Part shown: one piece after another, positions 22,701 through 33,200 of the stretch
Layout of the letters: every line of letters begins with the position of its first letter
Numbering within the stretch: position 1 is the stretch's first letter
From: Tetradesmus obliquus
Lineage: Eukaryota > Chlorophyta > Chlorophyceae > Sphaeropleales > Scenedesmaceae
Direction of reading: 5' to 3'
Assembly: GCA_030272155.1 (NCBI GenBank)
Contig: CP126198.1
Coordinates: forward strand, 5,084,001-5,148,000
DNA: 64,000 nt
Notes under the pieces: model-generated
Told to the model about the DNA's origin: nothing
What the model saw: only the letters and a program-made list of their open reading frames with translations
Databases searched by the model: none
Program-made: the position numbers and the translations under genes

Positions 22701-25700
22701 ACTCCAGACAAGCACCATTGATGGCGTACGGAAAAGCATGCGGACGCAGCGTGCCAGAGCAATACCACCAAAACACTGCTACGCCTACGCACCGTCGTCC
22801 AGCTCTATGTGCACGTCCACGGGCTTGACCATGCGGCGCCAAAGCTGGCAGACATGACACAACCCGCAAGCCTCTGCTATCTTTGCGCTCCACAGGACAT
22901 TGCAGCACTGCCGACATCCTTTGCAACGCGCAGATGCCGCACAACGCTGCAATTTGAACCAGCACCGCCATTTGGTTCAAACAAACATGCAAAAAAACGC
23001 AGACGAAGCACCAAAACAACATACAAGGCGCTACGCACCGTCGTCCAGCTCTATATATGCATATCCACGGGCTTGCCCTGCTGGGGCCCCACAGCCGCCA
23101 GCAGCACATCATACTCCGGCTGCAGTCCTCATGCTCCGTTGGATCAGCAGCGCTGCTGACAACATTTGCAATGCAGGGATGCCAAACGACTCGGCACACT
23201 TGACCAAGCTTCAGCGTCGCTTCAGTTTCATGTGCAGACATGGAAATATTAGTAAAGGAATTGCAAAACAGCAGTCCTTGAGCGAGTTGCCGCTCACCGT
23301 CGTCCAGCTCTATGTGCACGTCCACGGGCTTGCCCTGCTGCGGTGCCACAGCCGCCAGCAGCACATCATACTCCGGCTGCGGCAGCAGCAACTGCACGCC
23401 TGTCATGTTCACGTAATTGGAGCGGTCCCTGCAGCAGCCACGCACACAGGGCAGGGCACTTAGTTTGGGCCAGCAGCAGCTGCACGCCTGTCATGTTCAC
23501 ATAGTTAGAGCGGTCCCTGCAAGATCGGCGCACACAGGGCAGGGCACTTAATTAGTTTGGGCCAGCAGTTGCACGCCTGTCATGTTCACGTATTTGGAGC
23601 GGTCCCTGCAACACGATTCACATACACAGGGCAGGGCTGTTCAATTTTCGGGGCCAGCAGCAAGATCACGGTGTGTCCGGCAAGACCTTCAAGTGGTGGG
23701 CTGAGTCACAGTGCTGCGGGTCACGTCACGAGTCACGATTTGGGGCCAGCAGCAGCATAATGGTGGGCTGAGCCAAGATGCTGCGCCTGCAGCCCTGTAG
23801 AGCAGCAGCCCTTCACACGCTGTGCAGTGCTGTAGATGCGCATGCACTGTGCCTCTCCTGCTTTTTCCAGCAACAAGGCTGTACACATGACAAGGATGAG
23901 AAACGCACTCTCGAGTCTCGAACAGCTCGACCACCTGCTTCACTTAATCATGCACTCCTCTAAACCCCTGCAAGCCCTAAACCTCACCTGGTGACGCTCC
24001 ACATGAGGATCGTCAACACATCAGGCGTGGGTTTACCATGGGTTCACCCTTTTTAAAGAACTGCAAGCCCTAAACCTCACCTGGTGACGCTCCACATGAG
24101 GACCGTCCACACATCAGGCGTGGCCTGCGTAAGCGTGCCCTTGGACGCCAGCAGCTGCCGGCTCTGTTGCTGCAACCGCCTGCCCAGCCCTCCGCTAGCC
24201 GCCGCACCCGCCGCACCCGCTGCTGCTGCTGCTGTGTGGGGGCCCAGCAGCCGCCCGCCAAACCCTCCACTAGCCGCACCCGCTGCTGCTGCTGCTGCTG
24301 CTGTTGTGTGGGGCGCCAGCAGCCGCCTGCCAAAGCCATGAGTAGGGTGCCATTGAAGGCTGGTGTTGCGGCCCCTTGCAGCCCCCGGCACGCCCCTGCC
24401 CTGCGGCAATCCCCTCAGCGTGAGGTCCCTGAAACTCGCGCAGGACCTCTCGCTGTCTAGACCCTCGCTTTCCAGGTGGATGTAGTCTACAACGAGTTGA
24501 AAATCGAGGATGGGGGCGTGGCCGAGCTTCAAGATGCGCAGCTCGACTGCATCTGCCATTGCTGATGTCATGTCGTCGCAGGGGGAGCCGCCCGGCAGCA
24601 TGGTTTGATCGCTGCCGATAACCTTGGACAGCAGATCGGCCTGCAGCTGCAGATCGCCGGTGCTGCTGTTCAGATAGGTGCTGCAGCGCTTGTCGGTAAA
24701 AGGGCTGGCCATGCAACGGTCTGCTGCGCTGCGGCAGAGGTCTGAACCAAGGTAGGTGATGTTGTTCAGGATGAAGAAGGCCTTATTGCGCTCTGTAACA
24801 ACGTTAGTAACGCCCTCGTGCTGCACGCTGAGCTGCGGTGCTGCGATGATCAGCAGGCTTCTTCGGACAACGCGGTCCAGTGTATTCATTGCGAGCTGCA
24901 GGGCACAAAAATAGGCGCAGGCGCGCAATCGCCGCAGCAAGTTGGAGCAGCGGTAAGGCGTCGCTGCATATGAGACATGCACACGCAGCCACTTGCAATA
25001 GCAGCCACTGTTTGCCATGCAAGGTCTCCGCAGCAGCTGCTGCCGCGCCTGCGTGCAGCGCAGTAGTGCGCTGCAGACACAATGCGGTGGCTAATTACGT
25101 GCGCTGGTTGCGCATAATGTGCTTTGATGCTGGCGGGGAAGCAATGCGCGCTGAGATTGTTGACAGTGAGAGTGCATATTGCATGTAAGCAGTCGAACGG
25201 AGTGATCGCTGGGTGATTCAAAAGGAAATGGAGTAAGTAAGAGTACAGCGTTACTTTGCAGCTCACCTGCAGGGACATGTTAGTGTTACACATGCTGACA
25301 AGCGGCGAGCCCGCCTGCACCTCCAGCGCCGCCCCAAACACGGATGGGTCCAGCGCGTTGGTTGCAGGAATGTTCGGAAAAACCTGCGGACACCATAAGT
25401 GAATTCGATTCAGCAACTGATCATCATACGGTTTCCTATACGATCAAGCCACCATGGGTGCAGCGCAAGAGGAGCATGTATGCATGTAGAACGCTTTCTG
25501 CAAGAAAGAAGCAGGGTGTGCTGGCAGCTTGGGGCACTGCTTCTCTGATACACCGCAGCACCCACACATCCTGCTTGCAGAGCAATTAGACAAGGGCAGC
25601 AGCAAGCCACGTCTGCGCGCTGCAAGAGCAGCATGTGTGGCATTGCAGCAAGTGCTACATCGGGAGTGCCCACAGGCGATGAGTATCTGGCCATGGGAAG

Positions 25701-28573
25701 AAATCCATGCGGTGAATGGGCAGCCAGTATATTCGAAATCCAAATTCATGTGGCGAGATGTGCTGCTGCGGCTTGCAGGAAACTACTTTCAAGCCGCACC
25801 AAGTGCTTGGAGGTGACCAGTGAGTCAGAGTTGATGACGACTCGGTTGACCACTTTTTGTGCCAGGGTGTTGTTGCCTATTACGTCAGCCTGCAATGCAG
25901 GCAGCAGGCAGGCAGAGCAGGGTGTTTGCAGGACCAACCAAGGGATTTGCAGGAGCAGCAGGGTGTTTGCAAGAAAAAACAGCGGAGTTTTTGCAGGAAC
26001 AGCAGGGTGTTTGCAAGTACCCTATGAGCGGGACGCGGGGCTTCTGCTACGCTCGCAGTGTGTGTTGCTAGTGTACTTGCATGCTTTCGCATGCAATTTT
26101 CCTCTGCCAACACACCTCCCAGACAGTTGTGCCCACGCCCGAGGCAAGCCAGCCTGCCTGGCTCTTGATGTCTTTGTCCTGAGCACTGAAGGCAAAACCT
26201 GCACAGCAGCAGCAGAAGCAGCATCCATTTGGTCACAGATTGCAGCTGGTACTGCACAGGAGACTGCAGCTCCATAGTTACGGTGTAGTGTGCGCTGTGC
26301 TGCAGCTGCTGTGAACTGCTGACCAGCACCCATGCATGTGTGGTTGAATGCTGCGCTTGCAGGAGCCACAAGCAGGAGCTGGTTGCAAGCCAACTGCCAA
26401 ACCGCCTTGCAATATGCAAAAAACATAAACATCAGCCACACCTGCACAACATGTTCTTCACTTCAGCCCATGCCTGACTAACTATTTGCTGGCTTGTGCC
26501 CGCCAGTTTGTCGCAGCAAACATCGACAGACCAGCCACATCTGCACACATCCGCCGCACCCGCTCTCACCCCAGTACTGCAGGAATTCCACCTCCCGCTG
26601 GGAGGCCACTACCAGGGTGCAGTTGTTGGTGCTGATGCGTGGCGAGTTCCTGCAAGGCAGCAGGCACACAGCACCTGAGTTCCTGCAAGCCTCAGCTGCC
26701 GTCTGTTGTGTGAGCCCAAGGGAGGCGTAATTCACTGGCTGATCACACAGCGACAGTTGTGCCACATGTTTACATGTTAGTCTCCTACAAGACGTTACAG
26801 ACTCCCCAGGCCTTGCAGCAGAGGCCGCTTGAGCAGCAGCAAGCCTGCGCTGTGCTGCCATGCCACATAGCACAGCAGCTGTAGTTGGCTGTGAGCAACG
26901 ATTGACTGCATGTGACAGCAGCAGTACGTGCAGAGAGCAAGGACCCACCTGTCCCAAAAGAAGAACCACATGTTGATGCTTGCAACCAAGCTGAGGCCAG
27001 GCGTGCCGCTCTGATCAGATAAGCTGCAACATGGCATCGTGCAGGCAGAACAGGGTCAAGCACAGAAAGGCAAGATGCAGCAGAAAGGCAAGATGCAGCA
27101 GAACCGGAATAGTTTGCGTTGGCGCAAAGGATGATGTGCTGCTCAAGAGCCAGTTGAGTGTGCAGCACAACTGCTGCAGGAGCTGTCTCAGACGCTGCTC
27201 GAGTGTGCAGTAACAATGCTGCAGCAGCTGTTCCACGCGCTGCTCGAGTGTGCAGTTCAACTGCTGCAGCAGCTGTCGCACTTGCTGCTTGAGTGTGCAG
27301 TGCAACTGCTGCAACAGCTGTCCCAGCAAGTTCCATCTGGTAAGCTTGCTGATGAAACTTCTGCAGCCCCACTAATGAACACAACCTGCGCACAGCTGCT
27401 GCTTCTCATAGCCCACCTGTTGCCTAGCCCCATGTTTTCAAGCACCAGCTCGTCAAACGTTACGTTTGACCACTGCCCGGTCAACGCCACCTGGTTGACC
27501 CTGCTGCCAAAGTCAACGCCGGTCAACGCCCCTGCTTGACCGGCCATGAACAGGGGGCGGTTGATGCTCATCATCTCGCCTCCCTCTGGCAGCAGTTGCC
27601 CCCAGGAGATGTTGGTTGCTAGCAGCATATAAAAAGGCACAGGTGTGTCCAGCACCATGTAGGTTTCAAGCACTGCAACGAAGCTGCTGTTGGTTACGCC
27701 AAGGAGGTAGTTCACACCCCCCACCGCTGCTGCTGCTGCTGTTCTGGCTGGCGTTGGTGCAGCTGTTGCTGCTGCAGGCTTCAAAAAGATGCCCACACCG
27801 GCCATCTGAGCACCGCCAAGCTCCCCGGAAACAACTGCGAATGATGAGTTGTCCTGCAAGCACATTTGCAGAGTCAGCTTTCAGCAATACAGTGTGCCTG
27901 CCATGCAGTGTTGTGAGGGGATTGAGTGGAACAAGGATCTGTGCAGCTGCACAGCGAAGTGCTGCAGGCAGAACTGCTGCGTGGTAACCAAGATGAAAGC
28001 CCTACGGCCCCTGTGCAGCCATTACAGTTGCTGCTGCAAGCATACACAACCGACATGCTGCCATAGCTACAACACTGTTCAGGAGCAGCAGGTACAGCAG
28101 GCAGCATGCATCAATCAATTGCCGTATCAGCCTATGCTACTCCAGCTGCCGCACCGTGAACACGTCCAGGGACCAGTCTGCCACACGCTGCTGTATGCTG
28201 CTTTCACTGACAGCAGCGTCCAGCACAGCTGCGGCTTGCTGCATGTCCGCTGTTTCAAACAGGAAAATGACGTTAGTCATGCGCACGCCCCGGGGTACTG
28301 CCTGGCCAAACAGCGGCCGCAGCAGCAGCTGCTGAAGCGAGGCTCCCGGCTGCAGCCATGCTGAAGCAGGCACTAGCAGCTGCACGTCCCTCACTACTGC
28401 TTCAACAAGCGATCCTGCAAGCTCTGCGGCAGCAAGGCAGCAAGTAACGTGTTACTGTCTAAACAGCCCATGCAAATCAATGCGAAGGCGAACTTTTGGT
28501 GTAGGAATGGTACAGTTTGTGCATGCAGTGACAGTGTGGTGTGATGCAGGAGCAACAAGGTGTATGTTGTTGC

Positions 28574-28606
<33 letters not shown>

Positions 28607-28952
28607 TGCCACAGCTGCTGCTGTGCCATGCCACGCTTGTTCATGAGCAATACTGACAGCTATGCCTACCTTCGAACGCGGGTGCAGTCTTTTGTTGGAT
28701 GATCGCGCTGCTGGCGCCCTGTGAAGCTGAGAAGGGTGTCCCTCTCAGCAGAAGCCTGCTGTCTGGTTCAGTAGTCCCTGGCAAGGCGTCCCACGGCTGA
28801 ATAACGCAGCCGTTGACCGAGCCCACATCAATAATAATGTCGTCCCTGGCTACTGTCTGGCCGGGGCAGGGCAGGAGAGCTGAGGCATGCAGGACCGGCA
28901 GCAGCAACAACAAGAGGACCGCCAGCTGCCGCGATCCCCCCAGCTTCCACAT
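13714..28952 (-). CDS. Receptor-like protein kinase (TKL type), single-pass membrane protein
   Basis: Nineteen exons encode 1678 residues: 28670-28952, 28155-28396, 27417-27853, 26949-27023, 26570-26649, 26116-26198, 25800-25889, 25267-25383, 24081-24895, 23298-23428, 21405-22506, 20843-21035, 19318-19479, 18461-18583, 17677-17940, 17266-17346, 16749-16851, 14652-14793 and 13714-14227. The N-terminus has a signal peptide (MWKLGGSRQLAVLLLLLLPV). An ectodomain of about 830 residues of unknown family follows. A membrane helix lies at about 859-883 (GIVLSAVAACVLLLVAGLFV), then a low-complexity juxtamembrane region. The kinase domain has the glycine loop GQGGFG at about 1143, VAVK Lys1163, helix-C Glu1217, catalytic HSDLKASN at 1316-1323, DFG at 1402, APE at 1427 and RPTFTEIVSEL near 1508. 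HSD replaces HRD, so it is a non-RD kinase. A Gly/Ser-rich insert separates the catalytic loop from DFG. Ligand and substrate are unknown. At least eight introns contain exon echoes. Confidence 0.93.
14890..15465 (-). repeat. Five echoes of the 5' edge of kinase exon 18
   Basis: The acceptor and first codons of exon 18 (DVPQPLLGHCVINKQLRP; true start 14793) recur near 14915-14960, 15035-15090, 15165-15208, 15275-15328 and 15400-15462. Each has a CTGCAG-type acceptor. They diverge into different sequence after 30 to 60 bases. Two alternating intron flanks are visible, one containing TTGTTTGTGTTGTGAG and one containing ATGAGGGAAACAAGAAAAA. Confidence 0.88.
15516..15686. repeat. 171-nt imperfect foldback inside a kinase intron
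   Basis: Arms at about 15516-15599 and 15600-15686 are near-complementary along about 80 nt, including TGCCTCTAGTGAA-CTC with GAG-TTCACTAGAGGCA, AATGTTCTA with TAGAACATT, and ACTTTTGTGAA with TTCACAAAAGT. The loop is only a few bases. The stretch is poorer in CAG triplets than its surroundings. It could be a miniature inverted-repeat element or a small-RNA precursor. Confidence 0.85.
15755..16615 (-). repeat. Seven echoes of the 3' edge of kinase exon 17
   Basis: The donor edge of exon 17 (LLWELATNSKPFAG; true edge 16749) recurs near 15759, 15938, 16028, 16203, 16298, 16396 and 16567. Spacing alternates between about 175 and about 90 bp. Most copies keep the GT donor. The copies near 15759 and 16298 carry frameshifts or several substitutions. 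The intervening sequence includes repeated ACAAGAACAGCAACGC and CCAGCAAAGT segments. Confidence 0.9.
16852..16937 (-). repeat. CTG-rich tract before the kinase exon 17 acceptor
   Basis: On the coding strand the intron ends with about 85 bases of TGC units, interrupted by TTC, running directly into the CAG acceptor at 16852. It apparently serves as, or has replaced, the polypyrimidine tract. Confidence 0.8.
18015..18395 (-). repeat. Echoes of exon 15 acceptor edge and exon 14 donor edge
   Basis: At 18018-18056 there is a short degraded copy of the start of exon 15 (NKVLHSDLKASN region; true start 17940). At 18345-18390 there is a copy of the end of exon 14 (CAMQYLHK edge; true end 18461) with a GTGCGTGTGGC donor. 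Confidence 0.75.
18645..19055 (-). repeat. Four echoes of the 5' edge of kinase exon 14
   Basis: The start of exon 14 (GTLRDTLNAHLLVD; true start 18583) recurs near 18650-18700, 18740-18800, 18845-18895 and 19000-19055. Acceptor CAG sites are mostly kept. Differences from the parent are few, for example Thr to Ala in GTLRDALNAHLLVD. Confidence 0.88.
19650..20390 (-). repeat. Five echoes of the 5' edge of kinase exon 13
   Basis: The start of exon 13, the helix-C region (EAAIGSSMCHPNLVAVYSIS; true start 19479), recurs near 19660-19733, 19905-19977, 20035-20113, 20170-20250 and 20305-20383. The last three share a 135-bp period. Most differences from the parent are synonymous. Each copy keeps a TGCAG-like acceptor, and the three right-hand copies stay open into CACACTCGTTTCAACCTG. 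Confidence 0.9.
20585..20690 (-). repeat. Echo of the 3' edge of kinase exon 12
   Basis: The last coding bases of exon 12 (NPAEEMAVQ and GTGCGG donor; true edge 20843) recur at about 20590-20680 with small changes. The downstream TGCATCATGAAGC is also shared. Confidence 0.85.
21110..21300 (-). repeat. Two echoes of the 5' edge of kinase exon 12
   Basis: The start of exon 12 (GTWHGADVAVKAIKLPPGSK; true start 21035) recurs at about 21112-21176, almost unchanged, and at about 21245-21286, changed after DVAV. The first copy includes the catalytic-lysine codon and a CAG acceptor. Confidence 0.88.
22795..23112 (-). repeat. Two echoes of the 3' edge of kinase exon 10
   Basis: The donor edge of exon 10 (GKPVDVHIELDDG; true edge 23298) recurs at about 22795-22845 and 23035-23112. 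The longer copy contains a frame-breaking TATATA insertion and substitutions. Both keep a GT donor. Confidence 0.85.
23465..23760 (-). repeat. Echoes of the 5' edge of kinase exon 10
   Basis: The start of exon 10 (DRSNYVNMTGVQLL; true start 23428) recurs at about 23468-23522 and 23560-23614. Further degraded pieces containing GGGGCCAGCAGCA lie at about 23650 and 23740. Confidence 0.82.
23960..24032 (-). repeat. Echo of the 3' edge of kinase exon 9
   Basis: About 67 bases covering the end of exon 9 (TPDVWTVLMWSVTR edge; true end 24081) and the following GTGAGG donor are repeated at about 23963-24030. Confidence 0.88.
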
Positions 28953-30276
28953 ACTACCCGGTTACTACGAGCATCGTTGCTGATATGCTGCTGTCGGGCC
29001 CGTGCGATACAGTCACCGCCCGGGATGAGCTGCAAGTATGTCGACACTAGCAACGCTTGTTTCTCATGATCGTGGTTTCCAGAACAAGCAGAACAAGCAT
29101 GATTGCTTCCATGGGCAAGGTCTTCACATGTTTGTGCTGTCTGTTCGTACACTGCCAGTGCTTGAACCGCTGTCACCCTCAGCAATGCTGACACACTTCT
29201 GCTTGATTTCCGGGTCTGCAGCATTGCGCTGCAGGCGGGTATGCCATCACAAACAACGCTTGACAGGTGTCCAGTGCAATTCTACGTGGCACAGACAGGC
29301 ACACGCAGCTTGTCCTGGGTGCATCTGCCCTGTACAGTACGTATTGCCAACAACATGAGGTGCACATGCCATGACGGAGAAGCGCACATGGTCTGCCAAC
29401 CTGTCCAGCCTTAAATTGCATGCTCCGGACCTCTCTCGGACAGTGAATGATACAATGAAACTGCATCTTATTTGCACTTCATTTGCTGCCAAATGCCTAG
29501 CAGACGCACCTGTGGAATAAGCCACTGAAGGCATGCAGGCTGCCGGGATGCATGCAAGTTCTGCATCTATGCAGACATTGTTTTAGAGGATAAATCTTGC
29601 CAACCTGTAGCGGAGTGCCCTGAGTATGATCTAATTACCGCCTCCCGCCCAGGCATTGTCAACCTGCAGGTCACTTCAAGTCCGTCACCGTCAAGTTGAC
29701 AGCTGTCACCAGGTGGCGCACGTACTGCGGGACTCAAGGTGCAACGGACAACAGAGTGTGTAAAATCTTTTGAGTTACGAAACGACGTTGCACTTTCACT
29801 GTTATTCGCGCTCATGATGCGCAGCTGCAGCAGGAACTGTTGCTAGCTGCACAGCGCCGCCTGGCGCCGCTGGTCTGCTCAGGCTCAGCACGGATCGCAC
29901 AGTCCCCAAGGTGCATCGGATACGAGTGTAACCGCACTTCAGCGTATCACGTGCTTGGATAAGTGTTTGGCGTTCGGATCTCAAACAGCTTGGGGTTGTC
30001 ACCTGGTGATGTGTGTTCTGAGTGGGTCGCACCAGCAAGTGGGTTTAGGTACACATACAGTGACGATAGTTGGTGCGAGCTTGATTTCCAATACTTAGTC
30101 TAACGTATGTCGGCGAACATTGCTTGTTCGCTTGCTGCATATTGGAAACCGAAGGCGGTCCTGCACTACATTGACACGCAAGAAAGGAAGCTCCTCCACC
30201 TGCCATAAAAGTCCGATTATAGTTTAGTCGTAAAACAAGTGGATGGAACTAACGACGACGACATGAGCCGCTAGGA
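28953..30276. promoter_or_regulatory. Divergent intergenic region between kinase and 1917-residue protein gene
   Basis: The kinase start (28952, minus) and the next gene (30277, plus) diverge from this 1.3-kb region, which should hold both promoters. A minus-strand open segment at 29567-29815 beginning MSANNSESATSF could be an unrecognised exon or small ORF but has no family signal. CAG triplets are nearly absent from 29550-30270, consistent with regulatory sequence. Confidence 0.5.
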
Positions 30277-33200
30277 ATGCAGAAGAGCAGTAGCTATGGA
30301 GAGAAGTGCATGCCAGGTGAGAATGGACTCGACGAAGCGCTTTTAGGTTTATTACAAGAACATGTAAAACCACCACTCATAAGGGAGCTTGTTTCCTTGC
30401 CAGGGTGCCTAAAAGGGGTTTTCCCGGGTTGTCCCGCCAAGAACATTGCCCTGCCAACATCCAGCCCAAACAGCTCATGCACAAGTCAAACGGCCGTGCA
30501 TTGTATCTTCTTCAGCGCAGGCGAGCTGCAGACTAACTCCAGGCAGGACGTCTTTCAGGCTGCAGCAGCATCCAGGCTGCAGCCAGGCAGCAGCACCCAA
30601 CAGCAGGCACCCATAGCAGCACCCTGGGCAGGCTTCAGCGCTTCCGGGCGATTCTCACCAGATTCTGCGGCACCCAGCAGCAACACAGGCACACTCAGCA
30701 GCACTAACAGCAGAATCAGCAACAGCAGCAGGTCGCTCCACCCGCCAAGCAGCAGCAGCGCTGCATCCATGGTCCAAATTCCTGCAAGCCGCAGCAGCCC
30801 AATGCTGGCGGACTGCAATCATCAGCCTGTTATTGACACACGGGAGGTGCTTGGCCTGGCCCCTCCCAGCCCCCGCATGGTCTCACCACGCTCTGACACA
30901 GCAAGCAGAGTGGGCCTTGCAGGACAGAGCCTGGCCAGGGGCATGGCAGCTGCTCGCATCCTGGAGGCACGGACCCCAGGCAGCAGGAGCTTTGCAACGC
31001 AGCGCAGCAACAGGTCACCCACCAACAGTGCCAGGGAGGGCTCAAGGTCTCCGCGAGAACGTAAGCGCACAGCCCCCCTTGCGCATCAGCATCACTAATC
31101 GTGCTGTGGCTAGCAGCAGCAGGCTTCGCCCAGGCACAACCACTGCGTCACAAATCGTATTGTCGCTGCACGAGCATCCACTGCTCAATCGGCACAGCAT
31201 GGTGGTGTTACACATTGAACTAGCATCTGACCATCAGCGTTCCTGCAAACTTTGCCTGGTGCAGGGAGCCCGCCTAAGAGCCCCAGAGGTGCACATTTGG
31301 CGGACGGCTCGGCCAGCAGCAGCAGTTCATCACGCAACCTGCAGCTGCAGCCGTGGCAGATCAATGCAGAGCTCATCACCAGCAGTGTGGAGGAGTCAAG
31401 GAACAGCAAGCTGCGCACTGCGCCAGCAGGTGGCAAGGTGGGTAGAAGCAGCAGCAGTGTCAGCAGTGGGGCTACCACCATCGGCATACATGGCCTCACT
31501 CCACATATGTGCTCATAGACAACACATGGTGTGGTTGCTGCATGTGTTGCGCATGTTTGCAACGAATGTGCATCCATGCAATGTTACTTCTGCCTGTTTG
31601 TTGAAATTGCTGCCCATGATTTGTTGTGCTGCAACACAGTCCACCAAGGGTGAGGGGCTGCTCAGGGCGCCTGCAAAGGAGGCCACCGCAGTGACAACAC
31701 CACATACAGCTGTGGCAGCTGACTGCAGTGTCAACAGCAGTACACCAGCCATCTCTACCAGCGGCGCAGCTGACATAGCTGCTGCAGAGCAAGCAGCAGC
31801 AGCAGCTGTTGGAGTCGACAGTGCAGCTGCGTCAGCCAGCAGAGACGGCAGCAACAACCTGCAGCAACAGCAGGATGGACTTGCTAGGCTGAGCAAAGGC
31901 AGTGCTGCTGCAGCAGCAGCAGTTGGTGATCTGCAGGTCAATCAGCAGCAGCAGCAGCAGCCACAGCAGGGCGCAACCGGCGCAGCTCCAGACAGCTCCC
32001 CAGGCACCGCAGTCGACAGCTCATGTCAGCTGAGGGCAGCAGGGCTGCAGCAGTTGCCTGCAGGGGGCAGACAACCTCGCAAGGCAGCAAAGAAGAAGGG
32101 TGTGTTTGCGTGCTGCTTTGGGGGCGGAGCGCAGTCAGATGAGGAGAAAGAGCACAAGCCAGCAGCAGCGTCAGTCCCCAGGAGCGCAACGCCACCAGCA
32201 GCAGCACCAGCAGGGGCGGCAGCGCCTGCAGCGGCTGTGGCGCCACCTGTTGATGTTGCAACTGAGTTTGCGGTGGCAGCTGACGGGGCGCCAGGACTGC
32301 AGGAGCTGCCTCAGCAGCCATCAGCAGGTCCGCAAGTCAACGGCGCAGTAGCCGCAGCAGCTGCAGCAGGCCCAGCCCTCAGCATCAATAGCGGCAGCCG
32401 CAGCAGCGAGGTGTGGGGCCTAGCAGGGCAGCAGGAGGCCCAAGCACAGGAGTCAGCGGGTGCACCTGCTGCTGCTGCTGCTGCTGCACATGGTAGTGCG
32501 GTACACCCAGACGAGCTCCAGCTTGCAGGAAAGGGGGTTAAGGCTGACAAGATGGAAGCCTGCAACGCTGTTGGAGCAGAGGACGCATTCAGCATCAAGG
32601 CACACCACTATGTGGTGAGTAGCAGGATTTCATGCCAAGCACTTCTTGGCTGTTGGTTGTCCGACATGTTGCTATTTTGGCGTTGCTTCTTACAGCATTT
32701 GCGGATGGTCATGTGCAGTGCTTGACTACTGCAGGCACAGCGGTGCACTCTATGCCATGCACAGCGCAAGTGGGCCTGCATGCGCTGACGCCCACATGGC
32801 ACAGGTGCTGTGCCGCACTATCACGCTGCTAGTAATCATATCACATTGTCCTGTTGCTGCAGGGTGTGCCTGGCGACACCAGTGCCATCTCAGCGTTTGT
32901 GTTTGGGCCTGCCGGGATCCATGGCACGTATGCGCACAACCAGCGCCCAAGCGACAGCTGCGGCTCCTCAGCGGGCGACTCCTCTTCCTATGCAGTGTCA
33001 TGCAGCTCACTGGGTCCCTCGTACGGGGGCACCAATAGGGCTGGTGCTGCTGTGTCATCTGAAGCTGGGCAGCTACAGCAGTATGGAGCTGCAGGGGGCG
33101 CTGGGGCGCTGACCCATCGCATGTCATCTGGGCGGCGGTTCAGCCGGCAGGGCTCGAGGATGCGGCAGACATCAAGTGAGTCCCTGAGCAGCTGCTTGGC

